A stretch of DNA of 64,000 nt from Halorussus aquaticus (GCF_024218795.1 NZ_CP100400.1:2356001-2420000), one strand, 5' to 3'; shown: positions 38,689 to 48,141, counted from the first letter of the stretch. Numbers and translations are program-made. Notes: generated by a model from the sequence alone, not told the origin.

Positions 38689-39042
38689 GTGCCCTCACAG
38701 TTTTCGTCGGTCTCGCCGAAAGAGGTCGCAGGTGGCGTCGTGGTCGCGTTCGTCGCCGTCGCCCTCGCGGCGTCCGGGTACTACCGGCCGTCTCTACCGG
38801 TCGCCGCCTCGATAGTGCTCTTGGTCGGCGTCACGGCCGCGCACGGTCTGAAACCGTTCGGCGACACGGTCGCGTACCACCTCCTTCAGGCGGGCGCGTT
38901 CGCGGTCTACGGACTCGCAGTGGTCGTCACGGAGGACGTCTCGGTCCTCGCTGCCTTCTTGGTGGTCGTCGGTCTCCTCGGCGTTTCGAACTACGCGTGG
39001 AAAGCGGCACGTCGGGGCATCTGGACGACTGTCGGGCGATAG
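38689..39042 (+). CDS. Four-helix membrane protein
   Basis: A 117-residue hydrophobic protein with about four transmembrane helices (VVVAFVAVALAASGYY, AASIVLLVGVTAAHGL, LLQAGAFAVYGLAVVV and VLAAFLVVVGLLGVS), and a short positively charged tail. The start is GTG at 38689; the upstream frame stays open but looks non-coding. It is preceded by the inverted repeat at 38652-38673. The function is unknown. Confidence 0.6.
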   Translation: MPSQFSSVSPKEVAGGVVVAFVAVALAASGYYRPSLPVAASIVLLVGVTAAHGLKPFGDTVAYHLLQAGAFAVYGLAVVVTEDVSVLAAFLVVVGLLGVSNYAWKAARRGIWTTVGR

Positions 39043-39144
39043 GTCGCGGTCGGACCGACTCGTCAGAAACACCCCCGGGGTTTCGGAGTCGTTCGTCGGA
39101 CTTACGGTGTCGCTGGTCGTGTCTACGGAATCGGCCAGCGTCGG

Positions 39145-39879
39145 TCAGTTACCGTCGCTTCGGAACGCCCGGAGCGTGTCGCGCTTGGTCGATTGGCACT
39201 CGACCTCGGTGAGACCGCGCTCGGTGAAGATGCGGTTCCAGTTCCGGTAGTAGAGCGGGAACTCACCGTCCACGTAGTTGACGCCGCGCCGCGCCGCCAG
39301 TTCGCCGTCGGAGTCGCTCCCTTCTCGTTCGCTGTCGGACTCGCGAGGCTCTCGTTGGCCGTCCCTCGCGGTGTCGCGGCCCTCGGTCCGGTCTCCGTCG
39401 AGGTCCGACTCCGCCTCGCTCTCGCGGTTCTCGTTCTCGACGGTGACGAGCAGGTCGCCGGTAATCCGGGCCAGTTCACCGAACACCGCCTCGTCGTCGG
39501 GATGGATGTGCTGGAGCGTCTCCACAGAGAAGACGGCGTCGAAGCGGTCGTCCTCGAACGCCGCGACGGCGTTCTCGATGGCGTCGTTGTAGAAGGTCCC
39601 GTCGGCCGCGAGGTCGGGGTAGGTCTCGGCCATCACGTCGAACGCCTCGTCGTTGATTTCGACGCCGTGGAGGTCGTCGTAGCCGTGGTCGCGGAGGTGC
39701 GCGAGGTGTCGTCCCGAACTGCACCCCAGTTCCACGACGGCCGCGTCCGACCCGACGAACGAGTCGAGCAGGTCCAGAATCAGTTCGCTCGTCTCGTCGG
39801 GTCCGTAGTAGGCGTAGTAGCTCGGCGAGTACTCCCCCGAACGCTCCGCCCACTCCTTACGGACTTCGTTAGAATCCAC
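39145..39879 (-). CDS. SAM-dependent methyltransferase with acidic insertion
   Basis: A 244-residue class I methyltransferase. Motif I is VVELGCSSGRHLA (48-60), motif II EIND (74-77) and motif IV FDAVFSVETLQHIHP. Between residues ~150 and 197 there is an unusually hydrophilic, Glu/Asp/Arg/Ser-rich insertion that splits the fold before GVNYVDGEFPLYYRNW. Without it the protein would be about 195 residues. The start is GTG at 39879. The substrate is unknown. It is divergent from the CaCA exchanger gene. Confidence 0.8.
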   Translation of the reverse strand: MDSNEVRKEWAERSGEYSPSYYAYYGPDETSELILDLLDSFVGSDAAVVELGCSSGRHLAHLRDHGYDDLHGVEINDEAFDVMAETYPDLAADGTFYNDAIENAVAAFEDDRFDAVFSVETLQHIHPDDEAVFGELARITGDLLVTVENENRESEAESDLDGDRTEGRDTARDGQREPRESDSEREGSDSDGELAARRGVNYVDGEFPLYYRNWNRIFTERGLTEVECQSTKRDTLRAFRSDGN

Positions 39880-40005
39880 TGGTATCGAAACGGACCGCGA
39901 GCGTAAAGCCTCACTGGTATCCGGACGCCGCGGCCCTGCTCTCGCTCGGGGCTATCCCGTCCGACCGGCGGTCTTATCCGACTCCCCGATGAATTTTGGC
40001 GGCAC

Positions 40006-40983
40006 ATGGTCGCCTCGCCGCTGGTTCCGGTCGTCGTCTTTCTGGTCGGCATCGGGGTCGTCGTCTGGAGCGTCGAGGAGTTCGTCGAACACGTCGCGGA
40101 GGCCGCGGTGGGCCTCGGCGTCTCGACGTTCCTGCTCACCGTGGTGCTGGCCGGAATCGACCTCGAAAACGCCGTGCTGGGGGTCGCGGCCGCGGCGGGC
40201 GACCTGCCGGACGTGGCGCTGGGCACCGTCTTCGGCGAAGCGCTGTTCATCCTCGGCGCGGCGGTCGGACTCGCGGGCGTTGCGATTCCCTTCGAGACCG
40301 AGACGCCGCGGGAGTATCTGGTACTGACGGCCGTCTCGCCCGCGCTCCTCGGCCTGCTCTCGCTCGACGGCCGACTGTCGCGCTTCGACGGACTCGTCTT
40401 GGTCGTCGGCTTCGCGCCGCTGCTCTGGGTGGTCTACCGACGCGAGGCAGGGCGGACGACCCGGTATCTGGAGGCCGAGGACGCCGACGAAATCGAGGCG
40501 GAGGCCGGGGAGGAGTCCGACTCGACCGACGGGGACGACCGCGAATTGGTCGAACTCGGCGTCCTCCTGCTCACCGTCGTCGGCATGACCGCGGGGTCGG
40601 AGTTGGCGGTGATGGGTGCCCGCGACGTGCTGGCCGCCTTCGACCTCACCGGACTCGCGTTCGGCGCGACCGTGATGAGTTTCGTCGCCAGTCTGGAGGA
40701 GATTCTGCTCACGGTCGAACCCGTCCGGGAGGGCCGCCCGGAGGTCGGCGTCGGCAACGTCGTCGGGAGCACGCTCTTCTTCGTCACGGCCAACGCGGGC
40801 GTCGTCGCGCTCGTCCACCCGCTGACGCTGTCGCGGACGGTGTTCGCGGTCCACTGGCCGTTCTTCCTCGGGTCGCTGGCGCTCGTGCTGGCGTTCCTCT
40901 TCCGGGGCCGCGTCGGGCGTCCGGAGGGTGCGCTACTGCTCGCGGTGTACGCAGGGTACTGGGCGGCGAACTACCTGCTGTGA
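40006..40983 (+). CDS. CaCA-type cation exchanger
   Basis: A 325-residue antiporter with about ten transmembrane segments. Two alpha-repeats are seen: VGLGVSTFLLTVVLAGIDLENAVLG near residue 35 and LAFGATVMSFVASLEEILLTVE near residue 220, each with an acidic residue central to ion binding. They are separated by an acidic cytoplasmic loop (TRYLEAEDADEIEAEAGEE). It is probably a sodium/calcium exchanger, with other divalent cations possible. It is expressed alone and divergent from the methyltransferase. Confidence 0.85.
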   Translation: MVASPLVPVVVFLVGIGVVVWSVEEFVEHVAEAAVGLGVSTFLLTVVLAGIDLENAVLGVAAAAGDLPDVALGTVFGEALFILGAAVGLAGVAIPFETETPREYLVLTAVSPALLGLLSLDGRLSRFDGLVLVVGFAPLLWVVYRREAGRTTRYLEAEDADEIEAEAGEESDSTDGDDRELVELGVLLLTVVGMTAGSELAVMGARDVLAAFDLTGLAFGATVMSFVASLEEILLTVEPVREGRPEVGVGNVVGSTLFFVTANAGVVALVHPLTLSRTVFAVHWPFFLGSLALVLAFLFRGRVGRPEGALLLAVYAGYWAANYLL

Positions 40984-41185
40984 CGTAACGGGGTTCGGAG
41001 TGGTTTTCGGAGGTGGTTCTGTGTCGGTCCTCCCCATCGACTGTTGGAGCAGTTAGACCGCGACCGCACCGCGAATCCAGCAGGAACGCAGAGGCCAGTT
41101 AGTGACTGCTTGAGCCGACGAGGACCGCACCGCGACCGGACTGGAGGAAAGACGGTCGCGTTTCGCCGGAGGGTCCACCCGATAC

Positions 41186-43090
41186 TCACTGCGATTCCGC
41201 CAGTCGCTCGACGCGCTCCAGCGAGTCGGCGGTCGCGGGGTTCTTGTCGTCCCGGACGCCGAGGAATCTGGGGAACCGCAGGGCGTAGCCCGACGAGTAG
41301 GTCGGCGACTGCTGAATCTCCTCGTAGCCCACCTCGAAGACGACCTCCGGCGCGATTTCGACTTCCTGACCCTCTTGAGTCCGAATGTGGGGTTCGAGCA
41401 GTTCGGTCAGGTCCGCGAGTTCCTCGTCGGTGATTCCGGTGGCGACCTTGCCGAGCGTCTCGAACGCCTCGCCCGCGTCGTCGGCCCGCGCCGAGAGCAG
41501 GAACGTCCCGAGGAAACTCGCTCGCCGCCCCTCGCCCCACTCCGCGCCCGTGACCACGAGGTCCAGCGTCTCCACGTCGGGCTTGCGCTTGAGCCAGTTC
41601 TTTCCGCGTCGGCCCGGCGAGTAGGTCGAATCTGGATTCTTGAGCATGATGCCCTCGTGGCCCGCGTCGAGGGCCTCGGTCTCTATCTCGGCGATTTCCG
41701 CGGGGTCGTCGGAGACCCACAGTTCCGAGACGCCGGAAGACTCGCGCTGCTCGCCTTCCGAGCCTCCGCTCGCCGCGCTCGCGGAGACGCCCGCGTCGAG
41801 GACGCCTTCGAGTCGGTCGTGGCGCTCGGTCAGGGGTGCGCGGAGTAAGTCGTCGCCAGCGCGAGACTCCGTCTCGCGTGCCCCCGAATCGTCGGATTCG
41901 GGGACCCCGGCGTGGAGACAGTCGAACGCGAACAGGTCGAGTTCGACCTCCTCGCGGGCTCGCTCGACGTCGTGCTTCCGGCGGAAGCGCCGCAGGACCT
42001 CCTGAAACGGCAGCGGTTCGCCGTCCTCCGTGGCGACGACTTCGCCGTCGAGAATCGCGGGCGCGTCGAGGTGGCGCTCGACGTGTTCCACGACTTCGGG
42101 GAGCGCGTCGGTCACGTCCTCCATGTTCCGCGAGAAGACGGCGACGTCGCGGTCGGTCGAACCGTCACGCTCGCTCGCGCCGGTCGCGCTCGCGTCTGCA
42201 CCGCCCCACGCGAGACCGTCGGGGTCGTAGTGAATCTGGACGCGAGCGCCGTCGTACTTCCACTCCACGGCGACCTCGTCCCAGTCGTCGAGCGCGTCGG
42301 CGACGGTCCCGGCCTGCGCGAGCATCGCCTGCACCGGACGGCCGAGTTCGAGGTCCATGGCGTCGAGACCCTCCTCGCCCTCGTCGCGGGCCGTGCGCGC
42401 CACTTCGCCGTAGTCGTTCGACACCTGTAGCGCGCGCTCGACCGACTCGACCGACACGTCGAACGCCCGCGCGGTGGCGTCCCGGACGGTTCCCTCGCCG
42501 ACGCCGATGCGCATCTCCGAGAGGACGAGGCGCGCGAGATAGCGGGCCTCCTCGTTGCTCGCCCGGTTGAACAGGCCGAACAGGACGTCTATCTTCTTGT
42601 CCTGACTGCCGGAGCCTTCGGCGGCCGCGAGCGCGTCGAGTTTCTCTGCGACCTCCGCGACCGTGAGGTCGTTCGCTCCGCCGGTGTCGTCTCCGCCGCC
42701 CGCGCCGCCGGAGGTGAAGGCACCGAGTCCCTGCTGGCCGCCGAAGTCGTAGCTCGCGGCCACCTCGCCCACGTCGCCCACGTCGGCGAGACGGTCCTCC
42801 ACGTCGTCGGCCGAGACGTTGGTCCCGGCGGCCCGCGCGATGGCCTCGTAGCAGTAACTCGGCCCGATGTCGAGGGTCCGCGAGGACCACGCCGGGAACA
42901 CTCGACCCTGCACGAACCGGGCCAACACGGGGAGGTCGTCGTCGCTCGCAGTCTCACCGCTCTCGCCCGAGGCCCGTCCGGCCTCGCCGTTCGCGCTCTC
43001 GAACAGCGCCGTGACTCGCTCGACGATGTCGGTGTCGGCGCTCAACGCTTCGATTTCGGCGGCCGTCTCGGCGAACTCCCCGAACTTCAT
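41186..43090 (-). CDS. lig: ATP-dependent DNA ligase
   Basis: A 634-residue ligase that seals nicks in DNA. The nucleotidyl-accepting lysine is Lys278 in EWKYDGARVQIH. An N-terminal alpha-helical DNA-binding domain precedes it, with motif III FSRNMEDVTDALPE, motif IV PAILDGEVVA and the OB-fold motif EGIMLKNPDSTYSPGRRGKNWLKRK. Two low-complexity acidic Gly/Ser-rich insertions (near residues 125-165 and 395-440) lengthen it beyond the ~560-residue archaeal norm. The C-terminus RFLGVRDDKNPATADSLERV is intact. Confidence 0.95.
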   Translation of the reverse strand: MKFGEFAETAAEIEALSADTDIVERVTALFESANGEAGRASGESGETASDDDLPVLARFVQGRVFPAWSSRTLDIGPSYCYEAIARAAGTNVSADDVEDRLADVGDVGEVAASYDFGGQQGLGAFTSGGAGGGDDTGGANDLTVAEVAEKLDALAAAEGSGSQDKKIDVLFGLFNRASNEEARYLARLVLSEMRIGVGEGTVRDATARAFDVSVESVERALQVSNDYGEVARTARDEGEEGLDAMDLELGRPVQAMLAQAGTVADALDDWDEVAVEWKYDGARVQIHYDPDGLAWGGADASATGASERDGSTDRDVAVFSRNMEDVTDALPEVVEHVERHLDAPAILDGEVVATEDGEPLPFQEVLRRFRRKHDVERAREEVELDLFAFDCLHAGVPESDDSGARETESRAGDDLLRAPLTERHDRLEGVLDAGVSASAASGGSEGEQRESSGVSELWVSDDPAEIAEIETEALDAGHEGIMLKNPDSTYSPGRRGKNWLKRKPDVETLDLVVTGAEWGEGRRASFLGTFLLSARADDAGEAFETLGKVATGITDEELADLTELLEPHIRTQEGQEVEIAPEVVFEVGYEEIQQSPTYSSGYALRFPRFLGVRDDKNPATADSLERVERLAESQ

Positions 43091-43260
43091 CGAGCGAACG
43101 TAGTCGGCACCTCGGATTAAACGGTTCGACTCCGCGTGCTGGACTCCGGGTGTCGGAGACGGTGGCTAGAACTCCCGTCGGATGACGGTGTTCGAGGTCC
43201 GCGTTGCGATAGTTTCTGGATGGCAACACTTTTCGCGCCGGAGCGTGCCAGTCACGGGCG

Positions 43261-43413
43261 ATGCCCTCCACCGACGACGCGCCCGAGTCTCCGGCCGACC
43301 GAGACGGCGGGGGAACGTCACTCCGCGAACCCGAGCGCCGTCCAGACGGCGGACGGGACCCCGAACAGAACTCGAAGCAGGACACTCTCGGGAACCGACG
43401 GGAGGGCCGGTAG
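43261..43413 (+). CDS. Small disordered protein upstream of the CopD-like gene
   Basis: A 50-residue frame (MPSTDDAPESPADRDGGG, then charged residues) with no hydrophobic segment. Its TAG at 43411-43413 directly touches the ATG of the next gene at 43414, which suggests coupled translation. High G/C third-position use supports coding, but the low-complexity composition limits confidence. Confidence 0.4.
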   Translation: MPSTDDAPESPADRDGGGTSLREPERRPDGGRDPEQNSKQDTLGNRREGR

Positions 43414-43911
43414 ATGCTGGCGGTCCGTCTGCTCCACGTCCTCGGCATGGCGCTCGCGCTCGGCGGTGCCACCCTGACGTGGTGGCTGTTCCGGCGGGAC
43501 GCCGCGTCGGATTCGGCCGCGGTGGGCGTCGCGGCGGCCTACGAGCGGGGGTTCTGGGCGGCGATGGGCGTCCTCGTGATGACCGGCGTGGGTAATCTCG
43601 GGAGTCTCGCGCCCTTCGTCCCGACCGCGGAGACGCGCTGGGGGACGGCGTTCACGGCGAAGGTACTGGTCGTGCTACTCGTTCTCGCGCTTTCGGTGGT
43701 CCGAACGCTCGTCGTCGCGCAGTGTCGCCGGTCTGCGGTCGGAGCCGATTCCGAACCGGCGACCGAACAGTCGGGCCGGAACACCGAGATGTCGGGCCGG
43801 GAAACCGGGATGGCAGGTCGGGGCACCGAAACGCTCCGACTCGCCTACGGCGCGACCGCGCTATCGCTGGCGCTGCTCGTCGCGCTGGCGGAGGTGTTGG
43901 CGCATGGGTGA
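43414..43911 (+). CDS. CopD-like membrane protein
   Basis: A 165-residue protein with four hydrophobic segments and the N-terminal motif LLHVLGMALALGGATLTWWL typical of the copper resistance CopD family. The His and Gly residues there may lie at the outer face. A hydrophilic loop of ~35 residues between helices 3 and 4 is rich in Glu/Gly/Arg. The following gene overlaps it by eight bases, so both are probably one unit. Copper transport is an inference from family only. Confidence 0.7.
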   Translation: MLAVRLLHVLGMALALGGATLTWWLFRRDAASDSAAVGVAAAYERGFWAAMGVLVMTGVGNLGSLAPFVPTAETRWGTAFTAKVLVVLLVLALSVVRTLVVAQCRRSAVGADSEPATEQSGRNTEMSGRETGMAGRGTETLRLAYGATALSLALLVALAEVLAHG

Positions 43912-44461
43912 GGGGACCGACGACACTCTCGTGACCGCCGACCCACTCGTCGTCTGGGCGCTCGCGACGTTCCACGTCGCCGCGCTGGTCGCTGTCCTGG
44001 TCGTCGCACTCTACCGCGCCGGGTCGCTCGGCGACTTACTCGGCGGCCTCGACACGGTCGTCGGTCTCGCGCTCTACCTCGCGCTCTGGGCGAGTACGTG
44101 GTGGACGACCCGGCGCGTCCTCGGCGCGGTGGCCGACGCGGGGACCGACGCTTCGGCGCTCACCGTCGTCGGCGCTGGCGGCCGGTGGGGCGGCGTCAAC
44201 GGCGTCTGTTTCCTCTGGCTTCTACTGTTCGTCGTCGCGGTTCCCGGGGCCGACGTCACCCTCGCTGGCGTCCTCTACTTCCTCGCCTTCGGCGGTATCG
44301 GGTCGATACTCGCGCTCGGCATCGGCGGTATCGTGGGCATGCTGTTCGCGGCTACCGACCTCGCCCTGTTCCGGGCGGCGAGAGGTCTCACCTCCGCACC
44401 TCCGTTTCCGCCCGCGTCCGACTCGAACTCGGAGCGCCGGAATCGGGACGACGACACCTGA
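43904..44461 (+). CDS. Four-helix membrane protein of the CopD-like operon
   Basis: A 185-residue protein beginning MGEGTDDTLVTADPLVVWALATFHVAALVAVLVVALYR, with about four hydrophobic helices and a polar acidic tail. The ATG lies inside the end of the CopD-like gene (overlap 43904-43911), a tight coupling. The function is unknown; it is likely a partner membrane protein. Confidence 0.65.
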   Translation: MGEGTDDTLVTADPLVVWALATFHVAALVAVLVVALYRAGSLGDLLGGLDTVVGLALYLALWASTWWTTRRVLGAVADAGTDASALTVVGAGGRWGGVNGVCFLWLLLFVVAVPGADVTLAGVLYFLAFGGIGSILALGIGGIVGMLFAATDLALFRAARGLTSAPPFPPASDSNSERRNRDDDT

Positions 44462-44510
44462 CCGACCGCGGGCCCGTGGATTCAAGGGAATCCCGTGTGA
44501 CGTACCCCGT

Positions 44511-46058
44511 ATGCCCGAGTCCGACCTCGCGGCGCAGGTCGAAGACGTGCTCTCGGTGGACCCCGACGAGTTCCAAGCGCAGGTCGAAGCGGACGCCGAG
44601 GTCATCGTCGACGAAATCGACGACGGAACGTTCGACAACCCGCAGGCCATCATCGGCTTCGAGTACGAGTTCTACGCCGTGAACGCCGAGACGTCGGCGC
44701 TCCAGCGCGTCCCGCGGCGACTCCTCGAACTCATCGGCTTCGAGAAGGAACTGGGTCTGCACAACGCCGAGATGTCCACGAGTCCGCAACCGCTGAACCC
44801 GCACGGACTCGCCGCACAGGAGGCCGAGGTGAAGGCCCGCCTGTCGGCCGCCGAGGACCGGACCGGTTCCGAGGGGATGCGACTGGTCAGCGACGCCATG
44901 TGGACCATCCCGCCCGAAGGGGAGACCGCACGACGGTATCTGACCGACAGCGTCGCGGACCGCGGGGTCCGCATCGCCTCGAACATGAGCGACTCGGTGC
45001 GCTACCACGCGATGGCCAACTCCGAGGCCAGCGTCGGGATGCGGTTGGAGGCTCCCCACGTGGACCTCGAAGCCGACACCGTGATGCCCGAGAGCCTCAT
45101 CACCTCGATTCAGCCCCACTATCAGGTGCCCCACGCCCGGGACCTACCGACCTACTTCCAGTACGCGATTCGCATCGCCGGGCCGCTACTCGCGCTCGGT
45201 GTCAACTCGCCGTTCTTCCCGCCGGACATCTACGACTCGGACGCCGACCCCGAGGAGATTCTGGCCGACGGGTTGGACGAACACCGTATCGGCGTCTTCG
45301 AGACGGTCCTGAATCGGTACGGCGACGACCCCGACAAGGTTCGGTTCCCGCGCGACGTGGCGAGCGTCGAGGAAGCCGTCGAGCGCGTCGTGGAGGACCG
45401 CACCATCGTCCCGATGCCGGTGACGACCAGCGACCGATTCGACGACGAGTTCGCCCACTTCAGACTGAAACACGGCACCTACTGGCGGTGGGTCCGGCCG
45501 GTGTTCGGCGGGGCCACCCGGTCGGACGCCAACGCCCGCATCGAGTTCCGACCCATCGCGGCCCAACCGACGGTCCGGGACTCCATCGCCTTTCAGGCGG
45601 CGTTCGCGGGTCTCGTGGAGTCGATGTTCCGCCGCGAACACCCGGTCCGACACCTCGACTGGGTGGTCGCCAAGGACAACTTCTACGGCGCGGCGAGAGA
45701 CGGACTCGACGCCGACATCTACTGGATCACCAACAGCGGCGAGGAGACGACCGACCACGAGGCGGTGTACGAGGACATCTTCGCCCACGCGAAGGACGGT
45801 CTCCAGTCGCGGGGCCTCAGCGACGAGGAGGCCGCCAAGTACCTCTATCCGCTCCGCCAGCGCGCCCGCCACCGGTTGACCCCCGCGAGTTGGAAGCGGG
45901 GGCGCGTCCGCGAGCGACTCGACGACGGCGAGGGCTTCGAGGACGCGGTGTACGGGATGCAGGCCGAGTACATCGAGAGGCAGGCCGAGACGCTCATCGA
46001 CGGGACGTTCGCCGACTGGGTCGGCCGGGGCGACACCGAACTCGAACGCGAGGAGTGA
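44511..46058 (+). CDS. Glutamate-cysteine ligase-like (GCS2 superfamily) protein
   Basis: A 515-residue enzyme. The early segment IIGFEYEFYAVNAETSALQRVPRRLL resembles the GxEYE-type entrance of GCS2 carboxylate-amine ligases. LHNAEMSTSPQPLNP, IEFRPIAAQPTVRD and WVVAKDNFYGAARDG add metal and substrate residues typical of that fold. Length is greater than the ~360-residue haloarchaeal GshA. It may make a gamma-glutamyl compound, but the substrate is uncertain. It is a single-gene unit followed by the Tat propeller gene on the same strand. Confidence 0.6.
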   Translation: MPESDLAAQVEDVLSVDPDEFQAQVEADAEVIVDEIDDGTFDNPQAIIGFEYEFYAVNAETSALQRVPRRLLELIGFEKELGLHNAEMSTSPQPLNPHGLAAQEAEVKARLSAAEDRTGSEGMRLVSDAMWTIPPEGETARRYLTDSVADRGVRIASNMSDSVRYHAMANSEASVGMRLEAPHVDLEADTVMPESLITSIQPHYQVPHARDLPTYFQYAIRIAGPLLALGVNSPFFPPDIYDSDADPEEILADGLDEHRIGVFETVLNRYGDDPDKVRFPRDVASVEEAVERVVEDRTIVPMPVTTSDRFDDEFAHFRLKHGTYWRWVRPVFGGATRSDANARIEFRPIAAQPTVRDSIAFQAAFAGLVESMFRREHPVRHLDWVVAKDNFYGAARDGLDADIYWITNSGEETTDHEAVYEDIFAHAKDGLQSRGLSDEEAAKYLYPLRQRARHRLTPASWKRGRVRERLDDGEGFEDAVYGMQAEYIERQAETLIDGTFADWVGRGDTELEREE

Positions 46059-46102
46059 TCCGCAAGCGGGAGTTTCTTGTCGGGTAGCTACCACTCTGAC
46101 GT

Positions 46103-47332
46103 ATGGTCTCCGCTCTCTCCCGCCGGTCCGCGCTCCTCGGACTCGCGTCGGGCGTGCTTGGCTTCGGCGCGGTCCGGGCCGCCGATTCTGCCGACTCGCT
46201 CGGTGACTCCGGTGTCCGGTCGGACTCCGGAACCGGCACCGACCTCGACTGGCCGATGGCGCGATACGACGCCGCGGGCACAGGCTACGACCCCGATGCG
46301 TCCGGGCCGAAAGACGGCGTCCGCGTGAAGTGGCGTCGAGAACCGGAGACGTTCTTCGGCGGAACCGAGTCGCCGATTCTGTCCGGTGACACGCTCTACG
46401 CGACCGGAAGGGTCCTCCTCGCGCTCGACGTAGCGACGGGCGAGACGCGCTTCGCTCACGAGGGGTCCTACCGGTCGAGTCCGGCACGAACCGACGCCGA
46501 GGCCTACACCACAGACACGCTGGCAGTCACCGCTCCGGCGGGCGTGTTCGGCCTGAACGCGGGCGGCGGCATCCGACTGTTCGACCGCGAGTTCGGCGTC
46601 GAGCGGTGGCACGGTCCCGGCCGCGAGTCGCGGTTCGGCGTCTTCGGCCCGCCCAGCGCCGTTCCGCCGGTCGCCGCCGATGGAACGATTTACGCCGCGA
46701 TTCCGGGTACCGAGCACGTCGTGGCGCTCGACGCGAGCAGCGGGCGCAAACGCTGGCGACGGTCGCCCGGCGACGAACTCCGCCGCCCGGCGGTCGCCGA
46801 CGGGCGACTGTTCGCGGTCAACTGGCCCCATAACACGACCGCCTACGACGCCGAGACCGGCGAGCGACTCTGGCAGGCCGAACTCCCCGAGCAGATGGTC
46901 CTCCCGCCGACCGCGACGGGCGATGGCGTGGTCGTGCCCGACCGGACCGGCGTCACGGCGTTGAACGCGACCGACGGCAGCGTTCGCTGGCGGTTCGACC
47001 ACGGCGGAAACGCGACCGAAGGTGCCGCTGCGGTCGCGGAAGGTCGGGTGTTCGTTCAGTCGGCCGGTAGTGACGGGGCGCTCCACGCCCTAGACCTCGA
47101 AACAGGCGAACAGTACTGGTCCGCCCCAGTTCGAGGCGAGGGGACGCCCGTGGTCGCCGACGGCGTGGTCTACGCCCGAGCGTACAACGACCTCGTCGCG
47201 GTCGATACCGAAGACGGCACGGTTCGCTGGCGGTACGACTCCCGCCTGCCGCTCTCGACGCCCGCCGTCGGCGACGGAGTGCTGTACGCCGTGGCCCACG
47301 GCCGAATCGTCGCGCTGGAGGAGGACCGATGA
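46103..47332 (+). CDS. Tat-exported PQQ-like beta-propeller
   Basis: A 409-residue protein. The Tat signal SRRSALLGLASGVLGFG is followed by a polar linker and six or more WD/PQQ repeats (ALDVATGETRFAH, ALDASSGRKRWRR, AYDAETGERLWQA, ALDLETGEQYWSA). The repeats are shorter than in the protein at 10236. It may be a surface scaffold or quinoprotein. The TGA overlaps the ATG of the next gene (ATGA), so a partner membrane protein is produced with it. Confidence 0.82.
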   Translation: MVSALSRRSALLGLASGVLGFGAVRAADSADSLGDSGVRSDSGTGTDLDWPMARYDAAGTGYDPDASGPKDGVRVKWRREPETFFGGTESPILSGDTLYATGRVLLALDVATGETRFAHEGSYRSSPARTDAEAYTTDTLAVTAPAGVFGLNAGGGIRLFDREFGVERWHGPGRESRFGVFGPPSAVPPVAADGTIYAAIPGTEHVVALDASSGRKRWRRSPGDELRRPAVADGRLFAVNWPHNTTAYDAETGERLWQAELPEQMVLPPTATGDGVVVPDRTGVTALNATDGSVRWRFDHGGNATEGAAAVAEGRVFVQSAGSDGALHALDLETGEQYWSAPVRGEGTPVVADGVVYARAYNDLVAVDTEDGTVRWRYDSRLPLSTPAVGDGVLYAVAHGRIVALEEDR

Positions 47333-48141
47333 GCGCCGACTCCTCCCCGGGGAGTTCCAGCGAACCACACGCGGAGAACGTCGCCCGCGAGCGCCTCCCG
47401 AATACGTCGGTCTCGGGCGTCCTCGGCGAGTCGGTCGCCCGCGTCGCCACTGACCCTCGACTCGCGCTCCCGTTCGTCGTCGCGGGTCTCGTGCTGACCG
47501 CGGTCGGTCGACTCCGCCTCCGCGATCCGATTCCGACGACGATGCCCGACCTCGCGGGCGACATGACCGTCCGCATCGCGTTCCATCTCTACCCATCCGG
47601 GCTTCGAGTGACCGGGACGCGCCCCGCGGCGCTGGTGGACCTCGAACCCGGCTATCTGGCGTGGGCGGTGGGGTCGGAGCTCGCGGCCTTCCTCGCGGTG
47701 GGCGTCGCGGGGTGGCTCACCCTCTCGCGGGCCGCGGACGCCGGGTGGGGGGTCCGCTCGCCCGGTAGACCACTCGTCTCGTACCTCGGATTCGTCGTCG
47801 CCGCCAAAATCTTCCTCCGCTCGTTGGCGGTGTTCGACGGACTCGGCTTGTTCGCGGTCGTCGGACTCGTCGTGTTCGCGGTGGTCTCGGTCCGACTGTT
47901 CGCCGCGCCCGCGCTGGTCGTCACGGGCCGCGGTCTCGGCGCGGCGGTTCGAGAGAGCGCTCGGCGTTCGGTCGGTGAGGGCGCGACGGTGTTCGGTCTC
48001 GTCGTCCTCTTCGGACTCTCGGCGTGGCTTCTCGGGAGCGTTCCGGTCGTCGGGACCTTCCTCAGTACCGCGGTCGTCGCACCGATTCACGCCGTCTGCG
48101 CCGTCGTATTCGTGAAATCGACCGGGGAGCGGCACCGCTAA
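47329..48141 (+). CDS. Membrane protein coupled to the propeller
   Basis: A 270-residue membrane protein with about six hydrophobic segments, a polar N-terminus and the motif DPRLALPFVVAGLVLTAVGRLRL. The start lies within the stop of the propeller gene (ATGA). It could anchor or assist the exported propeller. No family is recognised. Confidence 0.7.
   Translation: MSADSSPGSSSEPHAENVARERLPNTSVSGVLGESVARVATDPRLALPFVVAGLVLTAVGRLRLRDPIPTTMPDLAGDMTVRIAFHLYPSGLRVTGTRPAALVDLEPGYLAWAVGSELAAFLAVGVAGWLTLSRAADAGWGVRSPGRPLVSYLGFVVAAKIFLRSLAVFDGLGLFAVVGLVVFAVVSVRLFAAPALVVTGRGLGAAVRESARRSVGEGATVFGLVVLFGLSAWLLGSVPVVGTFLSTAVVAPIHAVCAVVFVKSTGERHR

Noticed and set aside
41040..41160. Repeated GACCGCACCGCGA sequence downstream of the DNA ligase gene.
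   Set aside because: Only two short GC-rich copies without regular spacing; it is not an array.
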